NCBI GenBank assembly: GCA_002423205.1
Contig: DIUZ01000023.1
Span: 3,996 to 67,995, forward strand
DNA length: 64,000 bases
Direction: 5' to 3'
DNA from: Micavibrio sp. UBA6145
GTDB lineage: Bacteria > Pseudomonadota > Alphaproteobacteria > Micavibrionales > UBA1664
The notes beneath the pieces are model-generated. The model made no database searches. It saw only the letters and a list, made by a program, of their open reading frames with translations, and was not told the DNA's origin. How positions within the stretch are numbered: position 1 is the stretch's first letter; each line of letters starts with the position of its first letter. Below are positions 24,000 to 33,391 of the stretch, in pieces. Both the position numbers and the translations under genes were made by a program.

Positions 24000-24063
24000 T
24001 CTTCGATAGGTGCCGTCGCGCGTGAATAACGCCGCGCAGGCCCACACAGACTAACCGGAACAT

Positions 24064-25440
24064 ATGAACATTTTCGACATCTGCCTTTTGTCCGCGTTCG
24101 TGGCTTTTGGCGTTTTCGGTTTCGTTCGCTGCCTTTCCAATCTCAAAAACAACAATCTGGAATTCCTGCCCACGCTGGGCTGGCTTTTGACGATGGCGCT
24201 GCCCTTCCTGATCGAATGGTCGTTCCTGCATCCTAATCTCAAATACGTTCAGTTGATGGGCGTAGGCATTTTCGCGATCGTCTTTCTGGCCGGTGATGAA
24301 ATTGCCGCGTCCATACGCATTGCCAAGGACAAAGCTGCACCAGCGACGACATTGGAAATCAACGCCCGCGCACTCAAAACCACCTATATTTTTCTGAGCA
24401 TCAGCGTTGTTATCATGGCTGTCCATCTTGCGACATCGGCCAATATTCCGCTGATCGAACTGCTGAAATCCAATGACGACACCGTCGCGGTTGCCGACAG
24501 GTATAATTATTACCGTAATCTGCCGCTAGGCGTGTGGTTTACGTATGTCGTCAATTTCAACCTGTACCTGTTTATGGCCCCGGCGATTGTTTACCTGATC
24601 CATCGCCGCAAATATGCCATCGCCGGTGCAGCGCTTCTGATCGCCATCGCCTATGCATTATCGGGTACCGCCAAGGCACAATGCGTCATGATCGTGGCGC
24701 AGATTTTTGTTATGAGCATGTTCCTGCATTACAACCGCGGCACCACAATGTACCGGCTTTTCTGGACGATGATCGTGATGCTGCTGATGCTGGCGGGGTA
24801 TTATATTACCAACATGGACCGGACGTCGCTGCACAGTCCGATTTCCAACGCTGCGCCGAAAAACACAAGCGTCAATCATATCGGCGATTATTACCGTGCC
24901 GCACAAGTGCCTGAAAGCGCACAACCGAGCCTGACCGAACGCGCCGACCGCAAAGCTCAGCATTTCTTTTATCGCAGTATCCTGACCCCGGTCGAAGTCA
25001 GCGCCCGCTGGTATGAATACTTCTATCTTTACCCGGTTATGAAGGGCACGTTTTCCCAAAACGTCATGGATTCTCGCAGCCAGAAAAGTGAACAGCCGTC
25101 CAACGTGGTCGGTAAATGGGCCTATCATGAGCGTTTCCCCACGCATTATTATGATTCCATTCACGCCTATTCATCCATAGATGCGGATTCTTTTGCCCGT
25201 TTCGGCGTGTTCGGCTGGTTCATTGCGGGCATTCTTTATCTGGCCGTGCGTATCGGCATGGCTGCCATTTATGATCCACGATCACCTGTTCAGGCGATTA
25301 TGTATGGCACGACCCTGATCCTGATTGGCGGCATGACGGCCAGCGCATCCATTCAAGCATTGCTGTTGCCTAATGGTCTGATCGCGTGCGTGGCTATCAT
25401 GCTTATACTGACCATTGTCGAGAGACGTCAATATGCGTGA
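24064..25440 (+). CDS. Multi-pass membrane protein, probable polysaccharide polymerase (Wzy-like)
   Basis: This 458-residue protein has about ten predicted membrane helices, starting at the N-terminus (NIFDICLLSAFVAFGVFGFV), and a long soluble loop at about residues 255-375. The loop contains PISNAAPKNTSVNH and EVSARWYEYFYLYPVMKG. That layout, together with its place at the head of a locus with flippase, glycosyltransferases and a priming transferase, suggests a Wzy-type polymerase. Primary sequence of Wzy proteins is poorly conserved, so family assignment rests on topology and context. Its stop overlaps the next start. Confidence 0.55.
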   Translation: MNIFDICLLSAFVAFGVFGFVRCLSNLKNNNLEFLPTLGWLLTMALPFLIEWSFLHPNLKYVQLMGVGIFAIVFLAGDEIAASIRIAKDKAAPATTLEINARALKTTYIFLSISVVIMAVHLATSANIPLIELLKSNDDTVAVADRYNYYRNLPLGVWFTYVVNFNLYLFMAPAIVYLIHRRKYAIAGAALLIAIAYALSGTAKAQCVMIVAQIFVMSMFLHYNRGTTMYRLFWTMIVMLLMLAGYYITNMDRTSLHSPISNAAPKNTSVNHIGDYYRAAQVPESAQPSLTERADRKAQHFFYRSILTPVEVSARWYEYFYLYPVMKGTFSQNVMDSRSQKSEQPSNVVGKWAYHERFPTHYYDSIHAYSSIDADSFARFGVFGWFIAGILYLAVRIGMAAIYDPRSPVQAIMYGTTLILIGGMTASASIQALLLPNGLIACVAIMLILTIVERRQYA

Positions 25441-26746
25441 AACGCTCTTTGCCAGGCTATGGGCCTATGCAGGATGCCTGCTGTTCTTTGTCACCATTTT
25501 TGCGGGCAATTTTAACCTGTGCCGTTTTTATCTGCTAGCCAGCCCTGAGACTATCTGCGCGCAGCCTATAATGCTGAGATATCTCAGCATCTTTCTTCTT
25601 TTGCTGTGGGTTTTTTATCAGCAGTGTTTTATGCATAAAACATCCTTTTTCTACAAGCTGGAATCCCCCATCGAACGTCCATCCCTTATCGGGGCCGGAT
25701 TGTTTGTCGTCACCGTAGGCATATCGCTACTGACCAATGCTTCGGTAATAGACGCAGGCAATATATTCAGATTGTTTTCCGAATTCGCATTCATGTGTGT
25801 TTTAATTCTGCTCATTCTGATCAATTTTGCAGACAAGGCCGCGCTTGAAAGATTTTTTCGTGCAAGCGTTATAGCATCCATGGCCCTTGCCTTTATTGCT
25901 TATTCACGTATTGGCGATACCGCGACATCCGGATATGGCATTACCACATTTTCCAGCCCGCTGGGTTTTTACAGACTACAGCTAGTGGGGTTTGTCTTTG
26001 CCTTGCATCTCTCCGTTACCAATGAGACACGTCAAAAGCAGATCTTGTATGCTATCGCCGCCGTGATCATTGGCTTTTCCGTCCTCACAACTTATTCCAA
26101 GGCTGCCTTTGGTTTTTTCAATCTGACTGCTTTTTTGGTCGTGGCCAGCGCATTGGTGTGGAAAAATAAACGTGCCGTGGCCATCACAGTATTTATTGCC
26201 GTAGTGGTTAATTCGATTTTTGCAGCATTCCTCTCACATCCGCTGGCACAACGTCTCAAGGCTCTTAACCACACGGGATCCGTATATCGAAAAGGCCCCG
26301 GCTGTGATCTGACGCTTTTTGATAAATGCTATATCGACTATACCCATCGCATTCCATTGTTTAAGGAAACCCTGACATGGCACGAAGGTGGATTGTTTTT
26401 TGGTAAAGGCTATGGCGAATTCAATTTACCAGAGTCTAAATTAAACTGGCGTTATGATCCTGAGGATTTCGTTGCTTATACGTACCCACATAATGTCCTT
26501 TTAGACATTCTGTATTCTTTCGGCCTCATCCCTCTTATTGCCTTTATTTTAATGTCACTGGTTTTTGCCCGTTACCTTTTTGCTCAAGCAACGCATATTC
26601 TTTTTGTACTGCCTATAATCTTGCTTCTTGCGTTACAGTTTGCCGGCGACATTATTGAGTTGCGCCTTCTTTTCGTTATTTTTGTTATTGTAAAACTGTA
26701 CCAGAAACTTGCGCGAGCGCCGGAACCCCATGGCCAGGTTCTTTAA
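25433..26746 (+). CDS. O-antigen ligase/polymerase-family membrane protein
   Basis: This 437-residue protein has ten or more hydrophobic helices and a large periplasmic loop before the C-terminal helices. The motif YTYPHNVLLDILYSFGLIPLIAF near residue 345 is the histidine-containing signature of the Wzy_C/WaaL (PF04932) superfamily, and GKGYGEFNLPES sits ahead of it. It could polymerise or ligate polysaccharide repeats. I use the ATG at 25433, which overlaps the previous stop by 8 nt. The gene looks visibly more AT-rich than the housekeeping neighbours, as is usual for transferred surface-polysaccharide genes. The next gene begins within its last codons. Confidence 0.75.
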   Translation: MRETLFARLWAYAGCLLFFVTIFAGNFNLCRFYLLASPETICAQPIMLRYLSIFLLLLWVFYQQCFMHKTSFFYKLESPIERPSLIGAGLFVVTVGISLLTNASVIDAGNIFRLFSEFAFMCVLILLILINFADKAALERFFRASVIASMALAFIAYSRIGDTATSGYGITTFSSPLGFYRLQLVGFVFALHLSVTNETRQKQILYAIAAVIIGFSVLTTYSKAAFGFFNLTAFLVVASALVWKNKRAVAITVFIAVVVNSIFAAFLSHPLAQRLKALNHTGSVYRKGPGCDLTLFDKCYIDYTHRIPLFKETLTWHEGGLFFGKGYGEFNLPESKLNWRYDPEDFVAYTYPHNVLLDILYSFGLIPLIAFILMSLVFARYLFAQATHILFVLPIILLLALQFAGDIIELRLLFVIFVIVKLYQKLARAPEPHGQVL

Positions 26747-28172
26747 AGACACCGCCTTTCTGTTTCTTGGCACTGCGTTTTCGCAGTTGATTGCGGCCCT
26801 GCTTATTCCGGTACTGGGCCGACTGTATGCGCCGGCTGAATACGGTATCTACAGCACGGTGTTCAGCATCGCCGTTATTTTGTCAGTTTGCATGTCGCTG
26901 CGCTTTGAGAATGCCCTGATCCTTCCCAAAAAAGATCTGGCCGCAGGTGCATTACTGCGATTTGTCCTGTTTTTGGTTTTGATTATCTTTGGCATCAGCA
27001 CAATTGTGTTTACGGGGGTCAGTCTTCTTGCGCCGCAGGGGCATGATGTCATGCAATGGCTGTGGGTGGTGCCGTTGCTGGCAGCGGGGATGAACCTTGT
27101 CCAGACGGGCATGCTTTTCGGTAACCGTCACCAGCGTTATAAGACCGTCGCGGTCAACGCCATTACATTGCAGGCAGCATACGGCATTGCCGCAGTTGTC
27201 ATGGGGCTGGCCAGTCTTGGTGCGGTGGGGCTTATTTTTGGACGCATCATCGGTCAGGGTGCGGCCGCCCTTCACATGTGGCCGCTAGCGCATGCGCTGA
27301 GCACGGCGCACGGCACAAAACTGACGTCTCGCAAAGGCGGTTATTTCCTTCGCCGTTACAGGCAATTCCCGATTTACAACCTGCCCAGCACGTTGCTGAT
27401 GACGGCGGCACGCGAAAGCCTTGTCATTGTTTTCGGTCTGTTTGGGTTTGCGCATGCGGCCGGTCTTGCCGGTATGGTGCGTGCGGGACTGCTTATTCCG
27501 GTCGGGCTGATGTCCGCGTCCATTGGACAGGTGTTTTTGAAACAGGCGGTGATTCATAACGGCAAGCGCGCGTTTGCAGATTTCACATTTTGGCTGGCGG
27601 CGGGGTTGCTAATCTCAATGACGCCGGGCTTTGCTTTTTTAATTGCGTGGGCTGACCCCATTGTGATGACCATCCTTGGTCCGGGCTGGACCGGGGCCGG
27701 AACCTATGCCGCGCTGCTGGCGCCGGTGACGCTGATGCAGGCGCTGAACATCTGGTTCATGCGTGTGCTGGAAGTCACGGGCCACCAGCATGTCAATTTC
27801 CGCCTGCAATCGGTGCTGGATACCGGGTCGATTGCCGGTGTCGTGGCGCTTTTAATGCTTGGCCATACGCCTTTGACCGCGCTTGCGTGTTATGCGTGCC
27901 TGCAGATGGTGTACCAGCTGCTGCTGACGCGGGCGGTGTTCCGGTATAGCAAGCTGTCACTCAACCGGTTTCTGGCCATGATCGGAGGGGCTTTGGCTGT
28001 TTCATCCCTGCCCCTTGGACTTCATGTCCTTTTTGGGGACAGCACAAATATGGGTGCGCAATTTGTCCGCGAAGGCGCGGTGATGCTTGTTATGACACTG
28101 ATTTTAAGTGTATTTTTCCTGGCCAGACTGAAACGTGCCCAAGCCGCGTACCTGGCTGAACCGGAGATTTGA
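26730..28172 (+). CDS. Oligosaccharide flippase (Wzx/MOP superfamily)
   Basis: Wzx-type flippases move undecaprenyl-linked repeat units across the inner membrane. The 480-residue protein begins with FFKDTAFLFLGTAFSQLIAALLIPVLGRLYAPAEYGIYS (in part), the standard N-terminal helix pair of the family. It carries twelve to fourteen hydrophobic segments, with YFLRRYRQFPIYNLPSTLL in the middle. I take ATG 26730 (MARFFKD), overlapping the previous gene by 17 nt; a longer in-frame start is less likely. A glycosyltransferase gene follows directly, in line with an O-antigen-type Wzx/Wzy pathway. Confidence 0.88.
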   Translation: MARFFKDTAFLFLGTAFSQLIAALLIPVLGRLYAPAEYGIYSTVFSIAVILSVCMSLRFENALILPKKDLAAGALLRFVLFLVLIIFGISTIVFTGVSLLAPQGHDVMQWLWVVPLLAAGMNLVQTGMLFGNRHQRYKTVAVNAITLQAAYGIAAVVMGLASLGAVGLIFGRIIGQGAAALHMWPLAHALSTAHGTKLTSRKGGYFLRRYRQFPIYNLPSTLLMTAARESLVIVFGLFGFAHAAGLAGMVRAGLLIPVGLMSASIGQVFLKQAVIHNGKRAFADFTFWLAAGLLISMTPGFAFLIAWADPIVMTILGPGWTGAGTYAALLAPVTLMQALNIWFMRVLEVTGHQHVNFRLQSVLDTGSIAGVVALLMLGHTPLTALACYACLQMVYQLLLTRAVFRYSKLSLNRFLAMIGGALAVSSLPLGLHVLFGDSTNMGAQFVREGAVMLVMTLILSVFFLARLKRAQAAYLAEPEI

Positions 28173-28177
28173 TTATC

Positions 28178-29431
28178 ATGCGTGTATGGGTTGTTTCCGT
28201 TGGCGAACCGTTGCCTTTTGATGAAGGGCATCCGCGGCTTTTGCGCGCCGGTATTCTGGCCCGGATGATGGCCGCGCGCGGCCATGATGTGACATGGTGG
28301 TCATCGACCGTCATTCACATGCAAAAGACTTTGCGGTTCAATGAAACGACCGTGGTGCCGCAAGGGCCGAACCTGAATATCGTGTGCCTGCACGGCGGGC
28401 TGTACACCAAGAATATTTCCATCGCGCGCATTGCAAATCAGGTACGCCTTGCCTTCGCATTCTTCGGCAAGGCCAAGACCATGCCCAAGCCGGATGTCAT
28501 TTTCTGTGCCATGCCGACGATTGAATTTTGCACGGCCGCCGTTCTTTTGAAAAAGCAGACGGGTGCCAAGGTCGTCATGGACGTACGTGATTACTGGCCC
28601 GATATCTGGGAAGAAGCTGCCCCTGAAAAATGGCGCTGGCTTGCCAAGCTGTTCATCGCGCCGTGGCAGTTCATGCTGCGTTGGTCGCTGATGCGTGCGG
28701 ACCGCGTCATGGGTTTCACCGATCTTGCCGTAGACTGGGCGTTTTCAAAAGTCAGCCGTAAGCGCACGCCTGCCGATATGGGCGTACCCATGGCTTACGA
28801 ATTGCAGAAATTTGACGAAGACGTGATGCAAAAGGCCCGTGCGGGATGGGATGCACGCGGCATCGACACCAAAAAAACTACGATTTGCATGATCGGCACG
28901 CTGACATCGCGCTTTGCTCATCTGATGCATGACGCCATTGAGGCCGTACGCCTGATACCGGCTGAACAGCGCAAGAATTTCCGCCTTGTTTTTGCCGGCA
29001 CCGGCGAAGCGGCGGAGGGGCTGAAAGACGCCGCCAGGGATCTGCCGGAGATCATTTTCCCGGGCTGGATCGGCGCGCCGGATATCCAGACATTGATGGA
29101 GCGCAGCTGCGCCGGGCTTTTGCCGTATCCGAACACGGCGGATTTTCTGGTCGCAATGCCGAACAAGTCGATTGAATATCTGGCTGGTGGTTTGCCGATC
29201 ATGAGTTGCCTGCGCGGGCAGATCGGCAAGCTGATTAACACGGAAGATTGCGGCTTTTCGTACACCGAAGGTGATGTCACGAGTCTTGCCACCCAGTTTC
29301 AGCGTGCGCTCAATGAACCCGATACATTTGAAGACAAGGGCCACAAGGCCCGCGCCCTGTATGACCGGCGCTTTACACCGGACGCTGTTTACGGCGGCCT
29401 GATCGACGCATTGGAGAATCTGAAAAAATGA
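28178..29431 (+). CDS. GT4-family glycosyltransferase
   Basis: This 417-residue GT-B enzyme begins RVWVVSVGEPLPFDEGHPRLLRAGILARMM (in part), similar to WbuB/WcaI-type transferases that add sugars to lipid-linked repeat units. Key segments are ARGHDVTWWSS, VVMDVRDYWPDIWEEAAP near residue 140, MADRVMGF-type helix region, VFAGTGEAAEGL, and the donor site LLPYPNTADFLVAMPNKSIEYLAGGLPI near 315-345. ATG 28178 is chosen because CGGAG lies 11 nt upstream. It is overlapped at its 3' end by the DegT gene (ATGA). The donor sugar cannot be predicted. Confidence 0.85.
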   Translation: MRVWVVSVGEPLPFDEGHPRLLRAGILARMMAARGHDVTWWSSTVIHMQKTLRFNETTVVPQGPNLNIVCLHGGLYTKNISIARIANQVRLAFAFFGKAKTMPKPDVIFCAMPTIEFCTAAVLLKKQTGAKVVMDVRDYWPDIWEEAAPEKWRWLAKLFIAPWQFMLRWSLMRADRVMGFTDLAVDWAFSKVSRKRTPADMGVPMAYELQKFDEDVMQKARAGWDARGIDTKKTTICMIGTLTSRFAHLMHDAIEAVRLIPAEQRKNFRLVFAGTGEAAEGLKDAARDLPEIIFPGWIGAPDIQTLMERSCAGLLPYPNTADFLVAMPNKSIEYLAGGLPIMSCLRGQIGKLINTEDCGFSYTEGDVTSLATQFQRALNEPDTFEDKGHKARALYDRRFTPDAVYGGLIDALENLKK

Positions 29432-30546
29432 CTTACCCGATTGAAAAAAGCACCGGTTTCGGGTTTTTCCGCGGACGCGTGGCTCTGGCCTGCGCCCTTA
29501 AGGCGCTGAATGTCGGTCCCGGCGATATGGTCGCCGTGCAGGCGTTTACGTGCTCGGCACTGGCCGAAGCGATTTTGTCCATCGATGCAGTGCCGCTTTG
29601 GATCGACATCACGGCAGACGGTTACACGATGGATGCCGGCGATCTTGAGAAGAAGCTGTCGCAGGCGTCAAACGTCAAAGCGCTGATCGTGCAGCACACG
29701 TATGGTTTTGCGGCGGACATGGACGCGCTGATGGGCGTGGCCGCGAAATATCATTTGCCGGTGATAGAGGATTGCTGCCACACGCTGTTCACGCGCTGGG
29801 GCGGCAAACAGGTCGGGCGTTTTGGCGTTGCCGCATTTTATTCATTCGAGGCGGGCAAACCGCTGGTTGCCGGTCTTGGCGGCTGGCTGCGCGTCAACAA
29901 TCCGCATCTGTATGAAAAAGTCGCCGAACTGCATAAACAATATGAACAGCCGGGTTTGTTTGAACAGGTGCGTACGCTGGCGATGTTCATTGCGTATTCC
30001 ATCCTGTACCGCCCATCGACCTTCTGGGCGATCAAGCGTGTGTTCCGCATGCTGGCCAAATACGGCATCGTGCGCGGCAATTACAACACGGTCGAGGTCG
30101 ACGATGCCGCCAGCACACCGACGCTGGACTTAAGCGATTTCACTAAGGGCCTAGGCCACTTGCAGGAAAAAACTGTGTTCCTGCGCCAGCGCGCAGCAGA
30201 ACGGTCCATCAGTCACCGCAACCGTGCGGCGGCGGCCTATGCCCGCAACTTCCCGCTTCGTCATGATGCTCGCGCCGAAAATGTGGTGCTAAAATACCCA
30301 GTGCTGGTTCCAAAAAAGGAAGCCACGTTGAAGCAGGCAGAAGAGAACAGTATCGAATTGTCGGACAATTATTCCACGCCCGTGCATCCCTATGAGGGGC
30401 GCGAACTTGAGATGGCGCGGTATGTGATGGGGTCGTGCCCGAATGCCGAGAAAAAAGCCAACCATGTCGTAGCTTTACCATGCCCGGTGTCGTTCAACGA
30501 CAAGGCCATCACAAAATCCATTGCCTTTTTACGGAGCCAGATATGA
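29428..30546 (+). CDS. DegT/DnrJ/EryC1/StrS-family aminotransferase (atypical)
   Basis: This 372-residue protein is a PLP-dependent enzyme of the nucleotide-sugar aminotransferase family. Recognisable parts are VGPGDMVAVQAFTCSALAEAIL near residue 30, LPVIEDCCHTL near 110, and the cofactor-lysine region FYSFEAGKPLVAGLGG with K144. The usual SFxxTK sequence is altered to SFEAGK and the C-terminal half (residues 190-300) diverges, so it is an unusual member. It could aminate a keto-sugar for the surface polysaccharide. It overlaps its upstream and downstream neighbours by 4 nt each, so it is firmly part of the operon. Confidence 0.75.
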   Translation: MTYPIEKSTGFGFFRGRVALACALKALNVGPGDMVAVQAFTCSALAEAILSIDAVPLWIDITADGYTMDAGDLEKKLSQASNVKALIVQHTYGFAADMDALMGVAAKYHLPVIEDCCHTLFTRWGGKQVGRFGVAAFYSFEAGKPLVAGLGGWLRVNNPHLYEKVAELHKQYEQPGLFEQVRTLAMFIAYSILYRPSTFWAIKRVFRMLAKYGIVRGNYNTVEVDDAASTPTLDLSDFTKGLGHLQEKTVFLRQRAAERSISHRNRAAAAYARNFPLRHDARAENVVLKYPVLVPKKEATLKQAEENSIELSDNYSTPVHPYEGRELEMARYVMGSCPNAEKKANHVVALPCPVSFNDKAITKSIAFLRSQI

Positions 30547-31322
30547 GCGCAGCCAAGGATTTTTACCCGGAAATCACCGAACAGATCGGCGATCCAGTAT
30601 CAGAAGAAGAGCGCCGCCGTTTGTTTGACCGTTATCACTGGGTTCGTGATTACTGCGCCAACAAACACGTGCTGGAGATTGCCTGCGGTACCGCGCAGGG
30701 GCTGAATTTTCTGGTTAAAACCGCGCCAGCCACCGGCGTCGGCGGCGATGTCAGTGCGACCAACCTTGTGATTGCCAAGCAGAATTTCCCACAGCTTGAC
30801 CTGCAAAAGATCGATGCGCATCACCTGCCTTTTGGCGAGCAGTCCTTCGACGTAATCGTCATGCTGGAGGCGTTGTACTTCCTGGACAGCCCGCGCCAGT
30901 TTCTGGCCGAGGCGCGCCGCGTCATGCGTGCGGGGGGCAAGCTTTTGCTGACCATAAACAACAAGGACATGTTCAATTTCAGCCCGTCCAGCTTTGGCAA
31001 AAACTATTTCGGCGTGCCGGATATCGTTTCATTCCTGCGTGAAAACGGCTTTACCGCCGATGTCTGGGGCGGCATTGCTGTGCCGAAGACGGAACTGCGC
31101 CAGTCGGTACTAGGCATGGTCAAGACCGTTGTCACGAAGCTGGGCCTCCTGCCTAAGACCAAGCGCGGCAAGCGCCTGCTCAAGAAGATCATGTACGGTG
31201 AACAAACCCCGCTGGAGGCGCAAATCCCGATGGATTACGCGCGTCCGAACCTGACCAAGCTGGATGCACATTTACGCAACAGCCAATATAAAATACTGTA
31301 TGTAGCAGCGACCCCGATCTGA
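30543..31322 (+). CDS. Class I SAM-dependent methyltransferase
   Basis: This 259-residue protein has a methyltransferase Rossmann core: the SAM-binding motif VLEIACGTAQGLNFL near residue 40, DVSATNLVIAKQN, the acidic DAHHLPFGEQSFDVIVMLEALYFLD (in part) and ARRVMRAGGKLLLTINN. It most resembles small-molecule or sugar methyltransferases of polysaccharide loci. The C-terminal 80 residues are basic (KTKRGKRLLKKIMYG) and may contact membrane or acceptor. The ATG at 30543 overlaps the DegT stop by 4 nt. The natural target could be a sugar hydroxyl of the repeat unit or a chain terminus. Confidence 0.8.
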   Translation: MSAAKDFYPEITEQIGDPVSEEERRRLFDRYHWVRDYCANKHVLEIACGTAQGLNFLVKTAPATGVGGDVSATNLVIAKQNFPQLDLQKIDAHHLPFGEQSFDVIVMLEALYFLDSPRQFLAEARRVMRAGGKLLLTINNKDMFNFSPSSFGKNYFGVPDIVSFLRENGFTADVWGGIAVPKTELRQSVLGMVKTVVTKLGLLPKTKRGKRLLKKIMYGEQTPLEAQIPMDYARPNLTKLDAHLRNSQYKILYVAATPI

Positions 31323-31334
31323 AGGATTTAAAGT

Positions 31335-32075
31335 ATGAAGCGTTTGTTTGACATTGTTGCCTCTGCTGCCGGCCTGCTGGTGTTCAGCCCGGTTCTGTTC
31401 GTATTCATGTATCTGGTCTGGCGTCAGGACGGGCATTCGCCATTTTATATGGGTGAACGCGTGGGCGAGAACGAGAAACCGTTCAAAATGGTCAAACTGC
31501 GTTCGATGGTGAAAAACGCCGATAAATCCGGCGTGGATTCTACCGGCGCGAACGACATGCGTATCACCCGTGTCGGCCAATTGATCCGCAAATATAAGCT
31601 GGATGAAGTCACGCAGCTCTGGAACGTGCTGATCGGCGACATGTCGCTGGTCGGTCCCCGCCCGAACGTCAAACGCGAAACCGATTTGTACACGGTTGAA
31701 GAGAAAAAACTGCTGCGCGTGCGCCCGGGTATCACCGATATCGCGTCGATCGTGTTTTCGGACGAAGGCGACATCCTTAAGGATCAGGCCGATCCGGATC
31801 TGGCTTACAACCAGTTGATCCGCCCGTACAAGAGCCGCCTTGGCATCCTGTATGTCGAGAACGCGAACATCGTGCTCGATATCCGCCTGATCATCCTGAC
31901 GGTCGTAGCGATCCTTGACCGCAAGAGCGCGCTGAACGCGGTTCAGAAGATCTTGGCCGAACTGGGTACACCGAACGACCTGCGCGAGGTCTCCAAGCGC
32001 GAGGCACCGCTGCAACCGGCCCCCCCCCCGGGTGCCCAGAACGTGGTCATGACCCGCGACGCCATCGCCGCCTAA
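31335..32075 (+). CDS. Priming phosphoglycosyl transferase (bacterial sugar transferase, monotopic)
   Basis: Enzymes of this family transfer a sugar-1-phosphate to undecaprenyl phosphate and start repeat-unit assembly. The 246-residue protein has the single re-entrant membrane helix at its N-terminus (RLFDIVASAAGLLVFSPVLF), then FKMVKLRSMVKNA and the signature LDEVTQLWNVLIGDMSLVGPRP near residue 96. The acidic pair typical of PglC-like enzymes is retained. Near the 3' end lies a run of ten C residues (32020-32029) coding for a Pro-Pro-Pro stretch. One fewer C would truncate the tail and one more would extend it. This is the initiating enzyme of the locus. Confidence 0.92.
   Translation: MKRLFDIVASAAGLLVFSPVLFVFMYLVWRQDGHSPFYMGERVGENEKPFKMVKLRSMVKNADKSGVDSTGANDMRITRVGQLIRKYKLDEVTQLWNVLIGDMSLVGPRPNVKRETDLYTVEEKKLLRVRPGITDIASIVFSDEGDILKDQADPDLAYNQLIRPYKSRLGILYVENANIVLDIRLIILTVVAILDRKSALNAVQKILAELGTPNDLREVSKREAPLQPAPPPGAQNVVMTRDAIAA
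32020..32029 (+). repeat. C10 homopolymer tract in the priming transferase gene
   Basis: Ten consecutive cytosines interrupt the 3' end of the gene, in frame as written. Nine C would give a short altered tail ending at an early TGA. Eleven C would read through the present stop and end at TGA 32142-32144 or close by, lengthening the protein by roughly 25 residues. Slipped-strand phase variation or a sequencing uncertainty are both possible. Confidence 0.7.
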
Positions 32076-32096
32076 ACCACCCGTTTTTCCGTTTCA

Positions 32097-32134
32097 TGAC
32101 GCCGCGCAGCCACAATGTTGCACGGCGTCACTGT
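32097..32134 (+). terminator. Hairpin between the priming transferase and DegT genes
   Basis: TGACGCCG (32097-32104) pairs with CGGCGTCA (32123-32130), with extra GC/GC pairing inside, and is followed by CTGTTTATA. The T-run is poor, so it may be an attenuator or mRNA 3' structure. A TTGACT at 32184-32189 further on could be a -35 for a new transcript starting the second half of the locus. Confidence 0.4.
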
Positions 32135-32239
32135 TTATACTGATTATGTGAAGTGTTATCCCCTGAAATCACATGCTGATTCATTGACTTTGACCCTATG
32201 GATTCATTAGGGTTCCGGTTGATTTATCAGGAGATTTCT

Positions 32240-33391
32240 ATGACTGCCGCACAGCCCCTTAAAGTACATGAAAGCCTGGACGCGTATCAGCGCCAGATCC
32301 CGTTTTTCAACTACCCGTCGCTGTTCAAACAACACGAAGAAGATTACGTGCGCATCTTCCGCGACGTCGGCAGCCGCGGTGCCTACATCCTGCAAAAGGA
32401 CCTGAGCCAGTTCGAAGAGAATTTGAAAAAATTCCTCAACGTCAAACACGTCTTCGGCACCAATGACGGCACCAACGCCATCATGATCGGTTTCATGGCC
32501 ATCGGCCTGCAGCCGGGCGACGAAGTCATCTGCTCGTCCCACACCTACATCGCAACCGCATCGGCCGCGCAAATTCTGGGCGCGAAAGCCGTGCCGTGCG
32601 ATATCGGTTACGACAACATGATGGACGCGAAAGACGTTGAGAAACGCATTACGTCGAAAACCAAGGTCATCATCCCGACGCAGTTGAACGGCCGTACCTG
32701 CAACATGGATGAGATCCAGGCGCTGGCTGACAAGCACGGCCTGATTGTCTGCGAAGACGCAGCACAGGCGCTGGGTTCGAAATTCAAGGGCCGCAATGCC
32801 GGTACCTTCGGCAAATTCGGTACATTCAGCTTTTACCCGGCCAAGGTGCTGGGCTGCTTCGGCGACGGCGGTGCAGTTGTCACCAATGACGACGAGATCG
32901 CCGCGAAACTCTATGCCCTGCGCGACCACGGCCGCGACGAACAAGGCAATGTTGTCATGTGGGCGACCAATGCCCGCCTTGATAACCTGCAGGCCGCATG
33001 GCTCGATTTCAAACTGCAGTCGTATCCGCAGGATATTGATCGCCGCCGCGAAGTTGCGCGCATGTATCACGAAGGCCTGAAAGATGTGAAGCAGCTGACG
33101 CTGCCGCAGGGTCCGGATCAGAACCCGGATCACTTCGACATCTACCAGAACTACGAACTGGCTGCCGACCGCCGCGATGAGCTGCGCGTTTACCTGAAAG
33201 ACAAAGGTATCGGTTCGATCATGCAGTGGGCCGGTACGCCGCTGCACAAGTTCGACAAACTTTATGCGCCGCAATCGATTCCGGGCGTCGAGAAATTCTT
33301 TGAACGCTGCCTGATGATTCCGATGAACGTCACGCTGACCGACGAAGATATTCAGTACATCATCAATACGATTAAGGAATTTTACGCTTGA
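32240..33391 (+). CDS. DegT/DnrJ/EryC1/StrS-family aminotransferase
   Basis: This 383-residue enzyme is a canonical nucleotide-sugar aminotransferase or dehydratase of the DegT family. It has FGTNDGTNAIMIGFMAIG, PGDEVICSSHTYIATASAAQ, PTQLNGRTCNMDEI, CEDAAQALGS and the PLP lysine K202 in FSFYPAKVLGCFGDGG. The closest general type is the WecE/perosamine-synthase group acting on keto-deoxysugars. The chosen ATG 32240 has CAGGAG five bases upstream; a start at 32198 is possible but lacks a site. The stop overlaps the start of the fused E1 dehydrogenase by 4 nt, implying coupled expression of an aminotransferase and a thiamine enzyme. Confidence 0.88.
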   Translation: MTAAQPLKVHESLDAYQRQIPFFNYPSLFKQHEEDYVRIFRDVGSRGAYILQKDLSQFEENLKKFLNVKHVFGTNDGTNAIMIGFMAIGLQPGDEVICSSHTYIATASAAQILGAKAVPCDIGYDNMMDAKDVEKRITSKTKVIIPTQLNGRTCNMDEIQALADKHGLIVCEDAAQALGSKFKGRNAGTFGKFGTFSFYPAKVLGCFGDGGAVVTNDDEIAAKLYALRDHGRDEQGNVVMWATNARLDNLQAAWLDFKLQSYPQDIDRRREVARMYHEGLKDVKQLTLPQGPDQNPDHFDIYQNYELAADRRDELRVYLKDKGIGSIMQWAGTPLHKFDKLYAPQSIPGVEKFFERCLMIPMNVTLTDEDIQYIINTIKEFYA

